Of a DNA stretch of 64,000 nucleotides, positions 1 to 10,460 are shown in pieces; the stretch's first letter is position 1, and each line of letters opens with the position of its first letter. The DNA lies in assembly GCA_947685225.1 (NCBI GenBank), contig CANTUV010000015.1, positions 2,232,001-2,296,000 on the forward strand. Direction: 5' to 3'. The stretch is from Garcia nutans. Its lineage: Eukaryota > Streptophyta > Magnoliopsida > Malpighiales > Euphorbiaceae. The notes under the pieces were generated by a model. That model did no database searches. It saw only the letters and a program-made list of their open reading frames with translations, and was not told where the DNA came from. The translations under genes were made by a program, and so were the position numbers.

Positions 1-1440
1 TGTAAACCTCCTCCAATCATGAAGGTTGCCAGTGGTGGTACCCTATTGAACTTTGGTAATGGGTTGTCTTTGGTGTTATTAGATTTTGGATCTCATGTCG
101 CAACCTCACACATCTATCCGTGTCATGCCCTTGCATTTGGTGAAATTGACAAAATGCTTTAGTGTCAAAATTATGTGGGAGAGGGTTAGGTAAAGGATGA
201 GGATTTAAGGGTTGTAGCAATCCCTTTCTTTGAAGCTTATTGAGAACCCAAGACATCGGTTTTCCCAATTCCAAAAATTCTCTTCTCGCTCCTTGGTTAG
301 TAGCATTAACACCGACGGCCTTTTGCATACTTTGGCTACTAGATTGATAGCTCCCTTTCTTGTTCCTTTTTGTTGCAAAGCGGCTCTTCTCCCTTTCCCA
401 TTCTTCAATTTGCAAACCAGCTTGGAGAAGGTCTTTGAAATCACGGATGAGTGTATGAGGCATCCTCTCACGAAGATTAGGCAACACCCCTCTCACAATC
501 ATCCTTATTTGATCGGATTCATCAGGCCTCTTCTTGAGTAAAGCAGCCTTGTTTCTCCATCTCTTCACATAATCCACAAAGTTCTCATTTGACCTTTGCC
601 TAATGGACTCCACTTCCATTAAGGTAACTTCCAACTCGATATTATATCCATATTATTGGATGAAGGCTTTGTAAAGTAGATCCCAACTCTTTTGTGTTTC
701 ATCATCTAAGGTATTGAACCAATTTTGGACAACAGGGTCCAATGAGAGCATGAAGTACCTTAGAGTTTAAGCCTTAGTAGCTCGGGCAGACTGCATAGCA
801 GTGATATACTGCTTCACATGAAGATGAGGATTTCCAGTACCATTGTATCTAGCAAAGGAAAGCATCTTGAACTTATAAGGGACCTCTTCATCTTGTTCAA
901 ATAGTTTATCTATCTCGGACATCTCTTCGGTTTTTAGTTTCTTCTCAAATTTCTTTTCTAAATTAGAAATCATCTTTTCAACATCAGATGTCTCGGTTTT
1001 TTCAATAGTTGCTTTCTCAACAACCTTCGGTTCTTTCTTCTTCTCTTGAGCATCTTGGTTGTATTGAGCCCAATCATCATCATCATCAATGATCACTTTT
1101 TCATCACTAACTTTGAATTTGTCCTTTGGCTTCTTAGTGCTAGTAGATGCCTCGGCATGATTCTCTAAGATTGCAGTCAATTAGTTCTTCATGGTCTCAG
1201 CTAGGGCCTCTTTTATTTCTTCCATCTTGGCATTGAGGGCCTCAACCACCACATCCTTTGAATTTGTTCGGGCTCCATTATTTTTGGTGAACAAGTGATT
1301 GAGTCGTTGCTAGATACTTCATCTCCGGCGTAGGTCGGATTGTTGTAAGCTTTTGAACTGTTGTAATCCAGGGCTGTGAGCCAGAGAGGATCAATGATAT
1401 GAGATGCAAATGTATGCATGTATGCACAAACAATCAACAA
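1..1440 (-). pseudogene. gag: gag of Tat-1a, broken and cut by the window edge
   Basis: Gag is the structural protein that would form the cytoplasmic retrotransposon particle. Three open pieces (1440-1213, 1180-767, 634-17) line up in order with the longer gag of Tat-2. They hold an acidic and lysine-rich N-terminal half (runs of D, KKFEKKL), a retrotransposon-gag middle (YVKRWRNKAALL) and, near the window edge, a zinc-knuckle-like motif C-x2-H-x4-H-x4-C (CQFHQMQGHDTDRC). Having His at the second position is usual in Tat-lineage gag proteins as I remember them. Breaks: a frameshift near 1243 just after the EQIQRM motif, a stop near 1180, a stop near 766 and another near 640. The probable initiation Met is the one before EPEQIQ, though the frame is also open upstream. 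No function is expected. Confidence 0.85.
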
Positions 1441-2406
1441 ACAAGGATAATTAGGATGCTCCTTCCATCCTTATAACATCCATACACGAATGGCGAGTCT
1501 CTTTTCCTAGGTATATGGTTAACAAAATACCAACATGGGGTATCTTGTTTTCATATAATTCCCTCGGACGTTTCAACCAATAGTTATATTTTCAAAAATG
1601 GAAATCCATTCATAGTAATTCCCATTAATTAGGTTTTAATCCATTAAATAAACTATAGTAGCTTTTATGCTATATTGGATTAAAACGAAATTAAGAGTTT
1701 TATTATAAATAGATTTCTCACTTGAAAAAGGTAACTAATGATTCATGCCAAAAACAAGCCCATGGTTAATTTATTCTTAGTGTAAACTAGGCCCACAATT
1801 GATTTTTGGTATTTCATGATTGACCTAAATATTTTTGCAAGCTCTTTGTAAGAAAAGGTTGGGTGAAAATAGTTTTGTTTCTAAGCCCATTGTAAAAGAT
1901 TTTTTTGGGCTTAGTATTTGGGCCATGGGCCAAAGAATTTTTGATTTGTTTTTAGAAAAGTCTTATGTCCGAAGACCATCTTGAAAAATTTTGAAAATAG
2001 CTTTGGTCTTTTAAACTTTAAAGAAAAGTTGAGCTTACAAAATACTTAGGTCATATTAGAAAAAGAACAAACCAAATAAGCCATGATTTAAGCCAAGATA
2101 AATAAACCATAGTCAAACAACATGCATTTGGGGTAATACCTAAGGAAAGTAACTAGGCCAATTATATGAGCTTTAGTCTTTAGGTAAAAAGGCTTAGGTT
2201 CCCATAGCAAGTATATACCAAATGGTACGAGGCTATGAGTGGTCCTGCCATGCTCGATCTCAATACCTTGAGTGAAAGTATGGTATCCCTTATATAACAT
2301 AACACGAGTAACACGGGCGTCCTAACTCACACACACGATGCAATGGATAATATATTTATAAGGAAGAATAGAATAATATAAAGACCAATGGAATCAACTT
2401 CTCTTA
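1441..2406 (-). other. Tat-1a leader between PBS and gag
   Basis: Non-coding leader, AT-rich, colinear with 15462-16422, 54434-55278 and the split Tat-3 leader (52014-52347 plus 63096-63760). It holds one small open frame at 2300-2088, listed separately. Confidence 0.75.
2088..2300 (-). other. small upstream ORF in Tat-1a leader
   Basis: A 70-codon frame about 110 nt inside the PBS. Its counterpart in Tat-2 (54540-54737) keeps about 65 codons with few differences. It has no known domain. In Tat-1b the frame stops early, after the KPF motif, and in Tat-3 it is broken. It may be a translated uORF or chance retention in a conserved leader; the sequence does not decide. Confidence 0.35.
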
Positions 2407-2424
2407 TCCCCAGTGAAGTCGCCA
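2407..2424 (-). promoter_or_regulatory. primer-binding site of Tat-1a
   Basis: Reads TGGCGACTTCACTGGGGA on the element strand, one base inside the LTR end. It differs at one position from the Tat-2 site. From memory, Ogre/Tat elements use a tRNA-Arg primer and this sequence fits that; the tRNA assignment is from recall. Confidence 0.75.
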
Positions 2425-2425
2425 C

Positions 2426-4554
2426 TGTGAGCGAGGATTTCCCCCCCCCCCCCCCCACTCCCAGTGGAATGGTTCTTGCGACTTCGGTACTATTTAGGCT
2501 TGGGACCTTAGAGAATACGGACCTAAGTCCAGAGAAAATAGAGTCGCCACCCGGACGGGCTGGGAAAAAGAAAGGGGTGGATGACTCAATTCCTAAGGAA
2601 TGTTTGGAAAGTTGGGTATGTGTGGGGAAGGTGAGAAATGACCCAGCACCCCCACAATGCCCGATTCATTAGAACCGGCCTCCTCTACAGTTCTTAATAT
2701 TATAAAATTCTTAAATATAACAATATTATCCATATTACATGCAACAATTAAAATAAAGCATCATTATATTAAAAATCAAAACATTGTCTAAGCAAAACAA
2801 ATAAATGGACACCCATCCGAAGATGGAAACATGTCCTTACATCACATGCCTAAATAGGACACCCACCGAAAGGTAGAAACATGCCCTTTACATAGGTTCT
2901 AAAATAGAAAAGCAAATTAAATTACATGATATTTAACTAATGAGGTACCCACCAAGTGGAAACATACCTCTTACAATATTTGGAAATAAAAGTGAATAGC
3001 CATTCATTATAAATAAATCATTCATCAAAGATATTAAATATCAATAGAAAGTAAACATCCATCCATGATAAATTAAATAAACCAAGCATTGAACTTAAAT
3101 AAATTAAAACATATAAAATAAATCAAAGCATAATCAAATATAGAATTGAATAAGACAAAAAAAATCAAAATTATAGCTACTGTTTCCATTTAGGGTTCTT
3201 TAGGGTTTTGGAATTTTTGGAATTAGGCTACTGTGACTTTAAGAGAATTAAAATAGATTAAGGGTATATGTTTTAAAAAGTTGGTAAGACTCTTTGATTA
3301 ACCAAACTAGGGTTTGTTATGTAAAATCATGAAACTAGAATTTGGACTCTTTAAAATACTTTTGATTTTATGGTTTCAAGTTTACTGTGTGAAATTAAAA
3401 TATTTGTGTTTTTATGGTTTTTAAAGTTTTAAAGGATTAGGGCTTAGAAAAAATTAGGGTTTAAGGTTTTAAAGGGGTTAGGGTTTACTATTTTAGGTTT
3501 GGAAGTTGCATTTGGGTTTAGTGTTTTAGAATTAGGGTTTTGGTGGATGCTTAGGATTTTTAGAATTTGGAAAAAGCAATTGATGATTTTATGAAAATAG
3601 ACCAACGATTTAAGATTTATATAAATAGAAAAGGTGTTTTTAGGGTTTGTTGTAAGAAACAGAATCAAATTTTTTTTTGTTGAAAAACATGTTCAATTAG
3701 GGTTTTAAGATTTTGAAGATGTAAAAATAACAATTTTAAGTCTTTTTGGGAAAATAAAATAACCAATTAGTGTTTTTAACTTTAGAAAAACTAAAATAAA
3801 GTTCTAGGGTTTTTGATTTTGAAAGCCACAATTTCATAATCTAAGCTACTGTGAAAAATATAACAAAAAGAATTTAATACATACCTCTTTTTGATGGTTC
3901 CTCCAAAAATCATTTTTCTTGGAAGAACAAAAATAAAGGCAGTTACTGCCTTTGATGATTTGTTAATGCTTTTCTTCTTCGTCTATCAAAAAGTCAGATT
4001 TGATTAAAGTTTTCCTTCACAGATTCGGTTTCCACTTTTATTCCCCAATTTCTGATTATTTTTTTCCTCTCTCTGCCTCCTTATTTATAGAAGTTTTTAT
4101 GGTTTTTCCTAGTTGCTCACGGCATACATTATTTATTAAGAAAAGGAAACCGAAACCTAATTGCATTAGGTTTCGAAAAATTTACGTCGAAAAATTTCGC
4201 TGGCAAAAAAAAAACTGCTGCGGAAAAATTGCGCTGGCGAAAAAAAATTGCCGCAGGAAAAATTGAGCTAGCGAAAAAGCTGCCGCAGCTGCGGGCGAAA
4301 TGCCCACGGGCCCGCGCTGACTTTCGGCGACGATTTTTCCGTCGCCTATTTTTTATTTTTTATTTTTATTTTTTGATTTTTGTTTGTTTATTTTTATTTT
4401 TTATTAATAAAAATTAGGTACTAAAGCAAAAATTATTTAATTAAGATAACAAAATTTATTTTGCACCAATTAAAATATATTAGACAACACAAAAATTATT
4501 TTGGACTAATTAAAATATATTGGATCGGACTAGGTCAAAAATTAAGGGTCTACA
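2426..4554 (-). repeat. 5' LTR of Tat-1a
   Basis: 2129 bp, starting TGTAGACCC and ending CGCTCACA on the element strand. It holds a TATA box (4078-4089), many AAACCCTAA-like telobox motifs (seen as TTAGGGTTT about 3190-3700) and a GC-rich stem region near 4210-4330. A run of 16 C at 2441-2456 is not in sister LTRs, which have about five C after a G. Confidence 0.88.
4078..4089 (-). promoter_or_regulatory. TATA box of Tat-1a LTR
   Basis: Element strand reads TATAAATAAGGA. The same 12-mer is at the equivalent place in Tat-1b (18108-18119) and the Tat-2 3' LTR (61714-61725), so it is probably the core promoter for genomic RNA. Confidence 0.6.
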
Positions 4555-5922
4555 TATTGATAAAAATGAGAAAAATGAGAAAAGTGAGAAAATTGAGAAA
4601 AATGTGAAAAATGAGAAAAATGAGAAAAAAAAAAGTGAAAATAAGGCAATGTGCCTAGTTTGATCATGAGAAAATGAGAAAAGTTTTGATAAAGGAATTA
4701 TGAAAGAATTTGATAATGAGAAATATGAATAAATTGTGTGCCTAGTATGTTATTCAATTTTCAGTGTTCTAGGTTTGGCGGCATGCCTATGATTGCCTAC
4801 GGGCTAAACGCTGGATTGGTGAAAAGACTGGGTCGTAAGCCAGGCCAGCTGATAAATATGATATTTTTGGGGTGAAAAGACTGGGTCGTAAGCCTCAAAA
4901 ACTGTAGCAGTCTAGTCGGGTTGGGGACCAAGATACAGGGGCCTAAGGGTCTAGCCGGGTTGAGGTCTAAGAGACTGGGGCTGTTACATTATCCATGGAT
5001 ATATTGCCTACAGGGCTAGACACATGGTGTCATTATGGACCAAAGCAGTAACTCTGAAATTTGAATAGCATATTAGATCCTTTTTGGGCCCATGCTTGTC
5101 TTTGCTTTAATGTGAATTATGAATTGTGATACAATTGAGCAATATAATGCTATCAGTTGTGATTATGAAATATTTGAAAAATATAATAAAGTAGAATGAT
5201 GTGACATATATATATATATTGTGCATTGGCATTGCATTGAGTTTTATTATTATTATCAAATTTTGTACCACTAGGCTTCGGCTTAGCGCGATTGTATTTT
5301 ATCGCGCAGGTGTCATGGATGATTTGGTAGAGCCAGAGAGTTCTACTAGACCTGGTCGGGTCTAGGTATGTATTTATTGAGCTTGAAGAGTTATTTTTGG
5401 GTACATCAAGATCAGAGCCAGTTGCCAGCATGTAGATATTTGATATTACAATGTATTTTGATATTATATATGTTATGATATGTTTTTGAAAGTATATAAT
5501 GTAAATTGTAAAGAATATTTTGAATAATTTGTTCAAATGGGATTTTATATGTGTTGTTAATTTATATATCTATATATAAGTATTTTGAAAATATGGAGAA
5601 ATTGAGAAGTATTGGTGAAATAGTGAATTGATTTTTATTAGGAGTGTTTGCTTTATGCAAGTTGTGTTTTGCTGAATTTTACAAACAAAACTCTGGCAAA
5701 TTTTTTCCAGAGATTTTCATATAAAATATTTATTTTGGATTCCTATAACAAGCAAAGAATATTTATATACTATTTATTATATATATATTAGTATTTGAAA
5801 TCTTAAAACAGAAATGTGAAAATTTTTATTAAATCGGTCTGTGACATTTTTATACCGTATACGTATATTTTACATATTCTGAAAATATGCATTGTACGTA
5901 TATATAGTATAAGGGTGTTACA
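4555..5922 (+). repeat. 3' part of a Tekay-type LTR
   Basis: Colinear with the 3' portion of the LTRs at 25890-29359 and 34139-37146: the AATGAGAAAAATGAG short repeat, the AAAGACTGGGTCGTAAGCC segment, the TTAGCGCG...TCGCGCAGGTG box and the end GGGTGTTACA. The left end is the Tat-1a insertion point. The right end abuts element D inside its DUF7745-like gene. The rest of this Tekay copy, or of a solo LTR, would lie left of the window. Confidence 0.88.
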
Positions 5923-6290
5923 CCTCTCATCAACAGAAGAACTTTGGGTTTTGAAATTTGAAATAACATCTGCATCTTCTGTTAAGTCTTGAAAATCAAT
6001 ATGGGTAACGCCATTTGTTGATTATTTGGATATCCAAGGATGGCCTCAAATTCTTCAATCAAGGGACATATTTCAAAGCCGTTAATTTTAAATGTCCTAG
6101 AATCCACATTCCAAAAAGAAGCCATGGCATGTAAAAAGGAATGGTCCAATTTAACATTTTGAAAACACTTTAAAATATCAAGTTTTGACCAAGAAATTTG
6201 CTCCCAGTGAATGGCATCCATATTCTTAAATAGAATTTTTATCTTCTTTAAATGAAGTTCGATCATTGTTGATGAATGAAGGAAAATCAA
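5923..6290 (-). pseudogene. DUF7745-like gene of element D, cut by a Tekay LTR
   Basis: An open frame of 102 codons from 6290, interrupted by one stop near 5982, then about 20 more matching codons up to the Tekay junction. It aligns with the fuller copy at 24212-24818 in Tat-3. Features are an N-terminal basic stretch (LKKIKILFK), LDILKCFQNVKLDHSFLHAM, then FWNVDSRTFKINGFEICP and LIEEFEAILGYP. That last block resembles DUF7745, a plant family often annotated near or within retrotransposons, by the pattern aromatic-W-D-x-F followed by P-T/L-x-E-E-F/Y. Function is unknown. It reads against the element, and a TATA box lies about 80 bp upstream (6369-6382). Family assignment is by recall; homology to the Tat-3 copy is seen directly. 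Confidence 0.6.
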
Positions 6291-6689
6291 AAATTGTTAA
6301 AAGGAGTTTTTTACATTGAAAATGAAAAATCTTTTGGTTTCTGTATGGAATTATGGCATGAAGAGTAATTTATATAGAGGAAACATGCTTTTCCAAAATT
6401 GATAAGGAAAAGATAATAAGGAAAAGAGTGAGACCATGATGCATGAGGAAAGGAATTGGCGATGAAAGTTTTTTTAATTGCCGCATTACATTTGGCTTTG
6501 TAGTGATGTTGTGTAAATGTTAAAATATGAAGAGGAAAGTATAATAATTATGGCACAGTAATAATGATAAAGAAATTAAAAAAAAAAGGAAGGAAGGAAA
6601 AGAGTTGCAGTAAAGGTAAAAATTATATATTACAATTATCATTCTTATGCTTCTTATATATTGATATACAATATTTATAAATCACTAAG
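6291..6689. other. spacer between the two antisense genes of D
   Basis: About 400 bp. It contains the 5' leader and TATA box of the DUF7745-like gene and AT-rich 3' flank of the PMD gene. I see no coding sequence. Confidence 0.55.
6369..6382 (-). promoter_or_regulatory. TATA box upstream of DUF7745-like gene (D)
   Basis: On the minus strand TTCCTCTATATAAA, about 80 bp before the ATG at 6290. The identical 14-mer is upstream of the PMD gene (9165-9178), which suggests that both antisense genes have their own, related core promoters. Confidence 0.55.
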
Positions 6690-9059
6690 AAGAGGGTGGT
6701 AGATCATCAAATAAAGCTCTAAAAAAATCATCGCTTGTTGGAGGAGGAGGCAAATCACTCATCCCGAGTTCGCCCGAAGCAGGAGCACCAGAATCCCTAT
6801 TACCTTAGAGTTTTGATCTGTCACGGTCCTCATCAAAAGTGGATGAAAGGATCTCATGGTCATCAGTTTGGGGGCCTCTAGATGAAGAAGCACCAGGATC
6901 CCTCATCCCCTGAAATCGGATGTGTCAAAAATTTTGTTCTGATTGATGATACAAATTTTCAAAATGAGAAACCTGCTGACGACTAGCAGCTAACTCTTCC
7001 TGAAGTTTCTTATTTTGTTCTTCAAGCATCTGCTGTGAGCCAGAAAGGAAAAGAGTAAGAGCATACATAATCATGCATACATATAGCATATATTACCATG
7101 AAACAAGAGAACTTACCAGGTAATTCATATCAATACCCTATGAATGAGATGGCATATCTGGAGGACTAGAATGAGCAAATGAAGGAACAGTAAAAGAAGG
7201 TCCAGCCTCATGATCAAATGAGCCAGCAACCTACAACAATCATTAAAAAGTCAAAATAAGAAAGAAGCGATTGCAATGGAAAAATGGTAAAAGTTTTACC
7301 TGAGAAGTGCTAGCCCCGAGATGTGGAACAAATTCTCCTGCATCTACATGATGTTCCTCTTCATCTCTAGCCTCATTTTCTTCTGAAATTTCCTATACAC
7401 CAACAGGAGATACATCAAAGTTCAAGAGCCTTATTTGAATAAAATGGGCATAAGATGCACCCGGCGGATAGAGAAATATTTCAATATCATAACCATGTCG
7501 GGCCAACCACCATGCTTCCTCCGGTGTTGATGTAATATTTAAAGTATAATCCAGGCAACGCATAGGGACCCTCTGCTGCTCGGGACCAAGAAACCACTCA
7601 TATACTCTCTCTCCACGAAACCAGCCACTAAACACAGGGTCGGCGATGACTCGGCGAGTATGTTGAAAAGGCAGTGCAGCATTCATGGAGGAAGTCCAGT
7701 TTTTTCGCTCTCCTGGGTTCCACCAGGCCAAATTCACCTGTAAAATGACATAAGGTAAGTAAACTTCCACATAAATTTTAAAATATACTAATGCTATTTT
7801 ACCTGGTCCCAGGTCAGGCAGCTCAAGACAAAACGTTGGGTATGCACGTGGTGAGAGCCGAGAACTTCAATATGCTCTGACAACTAGAAATTTAATCTCG
7901 GATACTAGACTCTCTCTCGGGAAATACTAGGCACCCTCACAAGGTTGTGTTCGTATGCCCATGTCTACAACAACAATAGAGATCAAATTCATGCAAGAAT
8001 AAGAATGGAATTGACATTGGTGGAAGAAGAAGAATACCTCGACAACTGCCATAAAGCCAACAAAAAACTTCTTATTTTGGCAAATTTTGTCAAGACCATG
8101 ATAAAGACAGGCAAGGCCAGCTTCACCCCAGCCATAAAGTGGTACCGTCCTAAAATAAGCAAGGGCCCTCAACACTGACAAATGGATGGCGGATTCAGTG
8201 CTGCCTAAAATGGTTGACCCGAGCAAATATAGCAAAAATCCTCGAGCATACTGTTGGGCTGTGTCTCTGTAAACCCGTCCTTCGTAGTTCATCTAATAAC
8301 TACGAACGGGCTCGAGTTTTATCTTAAAAAGCCCTTTATATGATGGTTCCATACCAATTAATTGTTGAATTTCTTCAAATGTCAGAACATTGTTGGTAAG
8401 AGAAACCGGAACACCATCATACCGAATGCCGGTTATAGTAGCAAAGTTGACTGGACCAATTGTCATCTCTCCAATGGGCAAGTGAAAAGTATGAATTATG
8501 TCCAACCATCATTCTGCAAGCACCTGGACTACGCTCCAGTCTATCAGATACTCCTCGGATGGTAATTGTAAGATGAAGCTTTCAAAGCCGCAATCTCGGA
8601 TAATCTACCTTACCTGAGAAGGCGCTACATCATACCATTATCAGGCTTTGTAGATACACCCTTCGGCCCGAACAACGCAACGATCACGCTAACACAGAGC
8701 CAGGTAAGTTAACACCAGGTAAGTATATCATTATTCTATCTACTTAAATTCTTAAATTAATATATTTTTTCTACATTTTCTAAAGAACAGAAAATATAAA
8801 AAAAACAACAAACAAATAAAAATAAAAATAAAAATAAGAACAAAAGAAAATAAAATAAAAAATAAAATAACAAAAAAAAGAAAAGAAGAAAAAACGAAGA
8901 AAAAAAGAAAAGAAAAGAAGAAAAATAATTACCTTGCTCTTTTGATTTTAAATATAATGAAGCGGCATCCCGGCTAGTAGACCTATATTTCCATCTTCAT
9001 GATGCCGAACCCTAATAACTCAGCATTAGAATGAGTTCCTGATCTTGAAGCATGCATTT
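6690..9059 (-). pseudogene. plant mobile domain (MAIN-like) gene of element D, antisense to the element
   Basis: An intron-containing gene on the minus strand. Exon pieces in order: the start at 9059; exon sequence about 8700-8506; 8505-8293 with the PMD hallmark IHTFHLPIGEMTIGPVNFAT; 8292-8040 with YARGFLLYLLGSTI and YGWGEAGLACLYHGLDK; about 7968-7802; 7740-7393 with VNLAWWNPGERKNWTSSM and EEAWWLARHGYDIE; then a C-terminal S/P/D-rich tail to about 6690. Introns sit where the plus-strand copy at 21306-23683 has them. Arabidopsis relatives MAIN and MAIL1 are nuclear proteins acting with the phosphatase-like PP7L in silencing and genome stability; PMDs also occur inside transposons. Breaks: stops in the first exons and after the PVRSY and CEGA segments. 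It is more intact than the Tat-3 copy. Confidence 0.75.
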
Positions 9060-9164
9060 TTTCAAAACTGTATAAACTTGAAATGCTTATACCTATGAAT
9101 TAACGAAATTAATGAATGAACGAAATTAACGATCTTGTTGTGAATGAAATGAATAAATCATTCG

Positions 9165-9178
9165 TTTATATAGAGGAA
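9165..9178 (-). promoter_or_regulatory. TATA box of the PMD gene in D
   Basis: Minus strand TTCCTCTATATAAA, followed by CG, about 105 bp before the ATG at 9059. The Tat-3 copy has CTACATAAACG at the same place (21200-21210), a one-base decay of the box. Confidence 0.55.
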
Positions 9179-9205
9179 CGGCAAAGGAAAAAATAAAATT
9201 CAAAA

Positions 9206-9345
9206 AGTAAAATTTACTATTGATAAATAGTACATTTACTATTTATAAATAGTAGTTTACTATTTACAAATAGTAAGATACTATTTGCAAATAGTAGGTT
9301 ACTATTGACAATAGTAGGTTACTATTTATAAATAGTAAATACTGC
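9206..9345. repeat. cluster of AT-rich palindromes, TACTATTTRYAAATAGTA type
   Basis: At least five near-perfect palindromes in a row, for example TACTATTTATAAATAGTA, with variant centres (TTTACAAA, TTTGCAAA, TTGACAA). They lie just upstream of the PMD promoter and downstream of the sense-strand array. The matching part of Tat-3 (21040-21130) has TACTATTTATT repeats without the full dyad. Confidence 0.7.
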
Positions 9346-9545
9346 ATGAACAGTGATTACACAATAAATAAACAGCAAACTCAATTATTCAATTTAATCA
9401 TTAAAATACTTGCACTTTTAAAATATTTTTACACGCGGGGGTAAGGAGAAGCTATGTGCATAAAAAATTTGCTAAATTTTTTGCAAACAAAATTTATATA
9501 CTACTGACTATAATTATTTATTGCAGACAATTAAATCTCTTTTAG

Positions 9546-9963
9546 CCCGGGTCCAGAACCCAAATTATCCTTAGGTCCAGAACCTAAAATCTCTTTTAAG
9601 TCTAGAACTTAGCCCGGGTCTAGAACCCAAATTATCCTTAGGTCCAGAACCTAAAATCTCTTTTAAGTCCAGAACTTAGCCTGGGTCCAGAACCCAAATT
9701 ATCCTTAGGTCCAGAACCTAAAATCTCTTTTAAGTTCAGAACTTAGCTCGGGTCCAGAACCCAAATTATCCTTAGGTCCAGAACCTAAAATCTCTTTTAA
9801 GTCCAGAACTTAGCTCGGGTCTAGAACCCAAATTACCCTTAGGTCTAGAACCTAAAATCTCTTTTAAGTACAGAACTTAGTTTGAGTCCAGAATCCAAAA
9901 TTACCCTTAGTCCAGAACCTAAAATTAACCTTGAGTCTAGAACTCGAACCGGGTCCAGAACCC
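9546..9963 (+). repeat. palindrome array of element D (CCAGA-centre type)
   Basis: A tandem array of about 64 bp higher-order units, each made of three mini-palindromes around TCCAGAA/TCTAGAA: GGGTCCAGAACCC, AGGTCCAGAACCT and AAGTCCAGAACTT. Arms change together, so each stays self-complementary. The final units shift to GAGT/ACTC. It ends about 70 bp before the polypurine tract. Confidence 0.85.
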
Positions 9964-10035
9964 AAGACCTCAACCATCTCAAAAAAATAAAGTCTTATTG
10001 CTTTTCACTCTCTTTTACTAAAGTCTCAAATCGTT

Positions 10036-10121
10036 CAAGCAGGAGGTAAACTATAGACACTTAATTTTTGAACCAGTGCGGTCTAATATATTTTATATAG
10101 TCCAATATATATTTTATATGG
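10036..10121 (+). repeat. polypurine tract and 3' LTR stub of element D
   Basis: CAAGCAGGAGGTAAAC (10036-10051) is the polypurine tract; Tat-2 has CAAGCAGGGGGCAAAT at the same place. The LTR begins at 10052 with TATAGACAC, not TG, and runs about 70 bp with a TTAATTTTTGAACC segment like other Tat LTR starts. It is then joined to the array of Tat-1b. The exact junction lies within about 10120-10135. Confidence 0.75.
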
Positions 10122-10133
10122 TTAAGTATCCAT

Positions 10134-10396
10134 TCTAGGTTCTGGACCTAAGGAAAATTTTGTTCTGGACCCGGTTCGAGTACTTGGACCCGAGATTGAT
10201 TTGATTTGGGTACTTGGACCCGAGATTAATTTGATTTGGGTACTTGGACCCGAGATTGATTTAATTTGGATACTTGGACCCGGGATTGGGTACTTAGACC
10301 TGAGATTGATTTGATTTGGGTACTTGGACCCAAGAATGGATACTTGGACTCGAGCTTGGGTACTTGGACCTGAGAATGAGTACTTGGACCCGAGAT
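10134..10396 (-). repeat. palindrome array II of Tat-1b, truncated
   Basis: Read on the plus strand: AGGTTCTGGACCT, then repeated GGGTACTTGGACCC separated by GAGATTGATTTGATTT. Arms GGGT/ACCC are kept around a CCAAGT centre on the element strand. It corresponds to the first part of array II in Tat-2 (60107-61145). An open frame across it (10508-10122) is a by-product of the repeat and is not a gene. Confidence 0.8.
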
Positions 10397-10460
10397 TGAG
10401 TTTGACTGACCTTTTATCATTTGAGAAGTCTGACTGCTTCGGTTGTTTTATGCATTGTGA

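Larger units (their letters stand above)
1..4554 (-). mobile_element. Tat-1a: Tat/Ogre-type LTR retrotransposon, 5' part
   Basis: A minus-strand element cut by the left window edge. From right to left it has a 5' LTR (2426-4554), a primer-binding site (2407-2424), a leader and a degenerate gag. LTR, leader and gag match Tat-1b (10122-18536) and Tat-2 (52348-63090) closely along their length. Whether it had pol cannot be seen, but its sister copies lack it. It lies inside a Tekay-type LTR: sequence right of 4554 continues the LTR seen intact at 25890-29359. The 5 bp TATTG at 4555-4559 is the expected target duplication, but its partner is outside the window. Confidence 0.88.
5923..10121 (+). 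mobile_element. Element D: 3' end of a Tat-type retrotransposon
   Basis: The element is plus-strand because the polypurine tract (10036-10051) is followed by an LTR start (10052). The order from 3' end inward is LTR stub, polypurine tract, palindrome array, AT-rich spacer, PMD gene (antisense), DUF7745-like gene (antisense). This is the order in Tat-3 (20540 to 24818), so D is a second, separate element of that group. Its 5' part was displaced by the Tekay insertion at 5922. Its 3' LTR is cut after about 70 bp, where Tat-1b begins in the opposite orientation. Confidence 0.8.
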
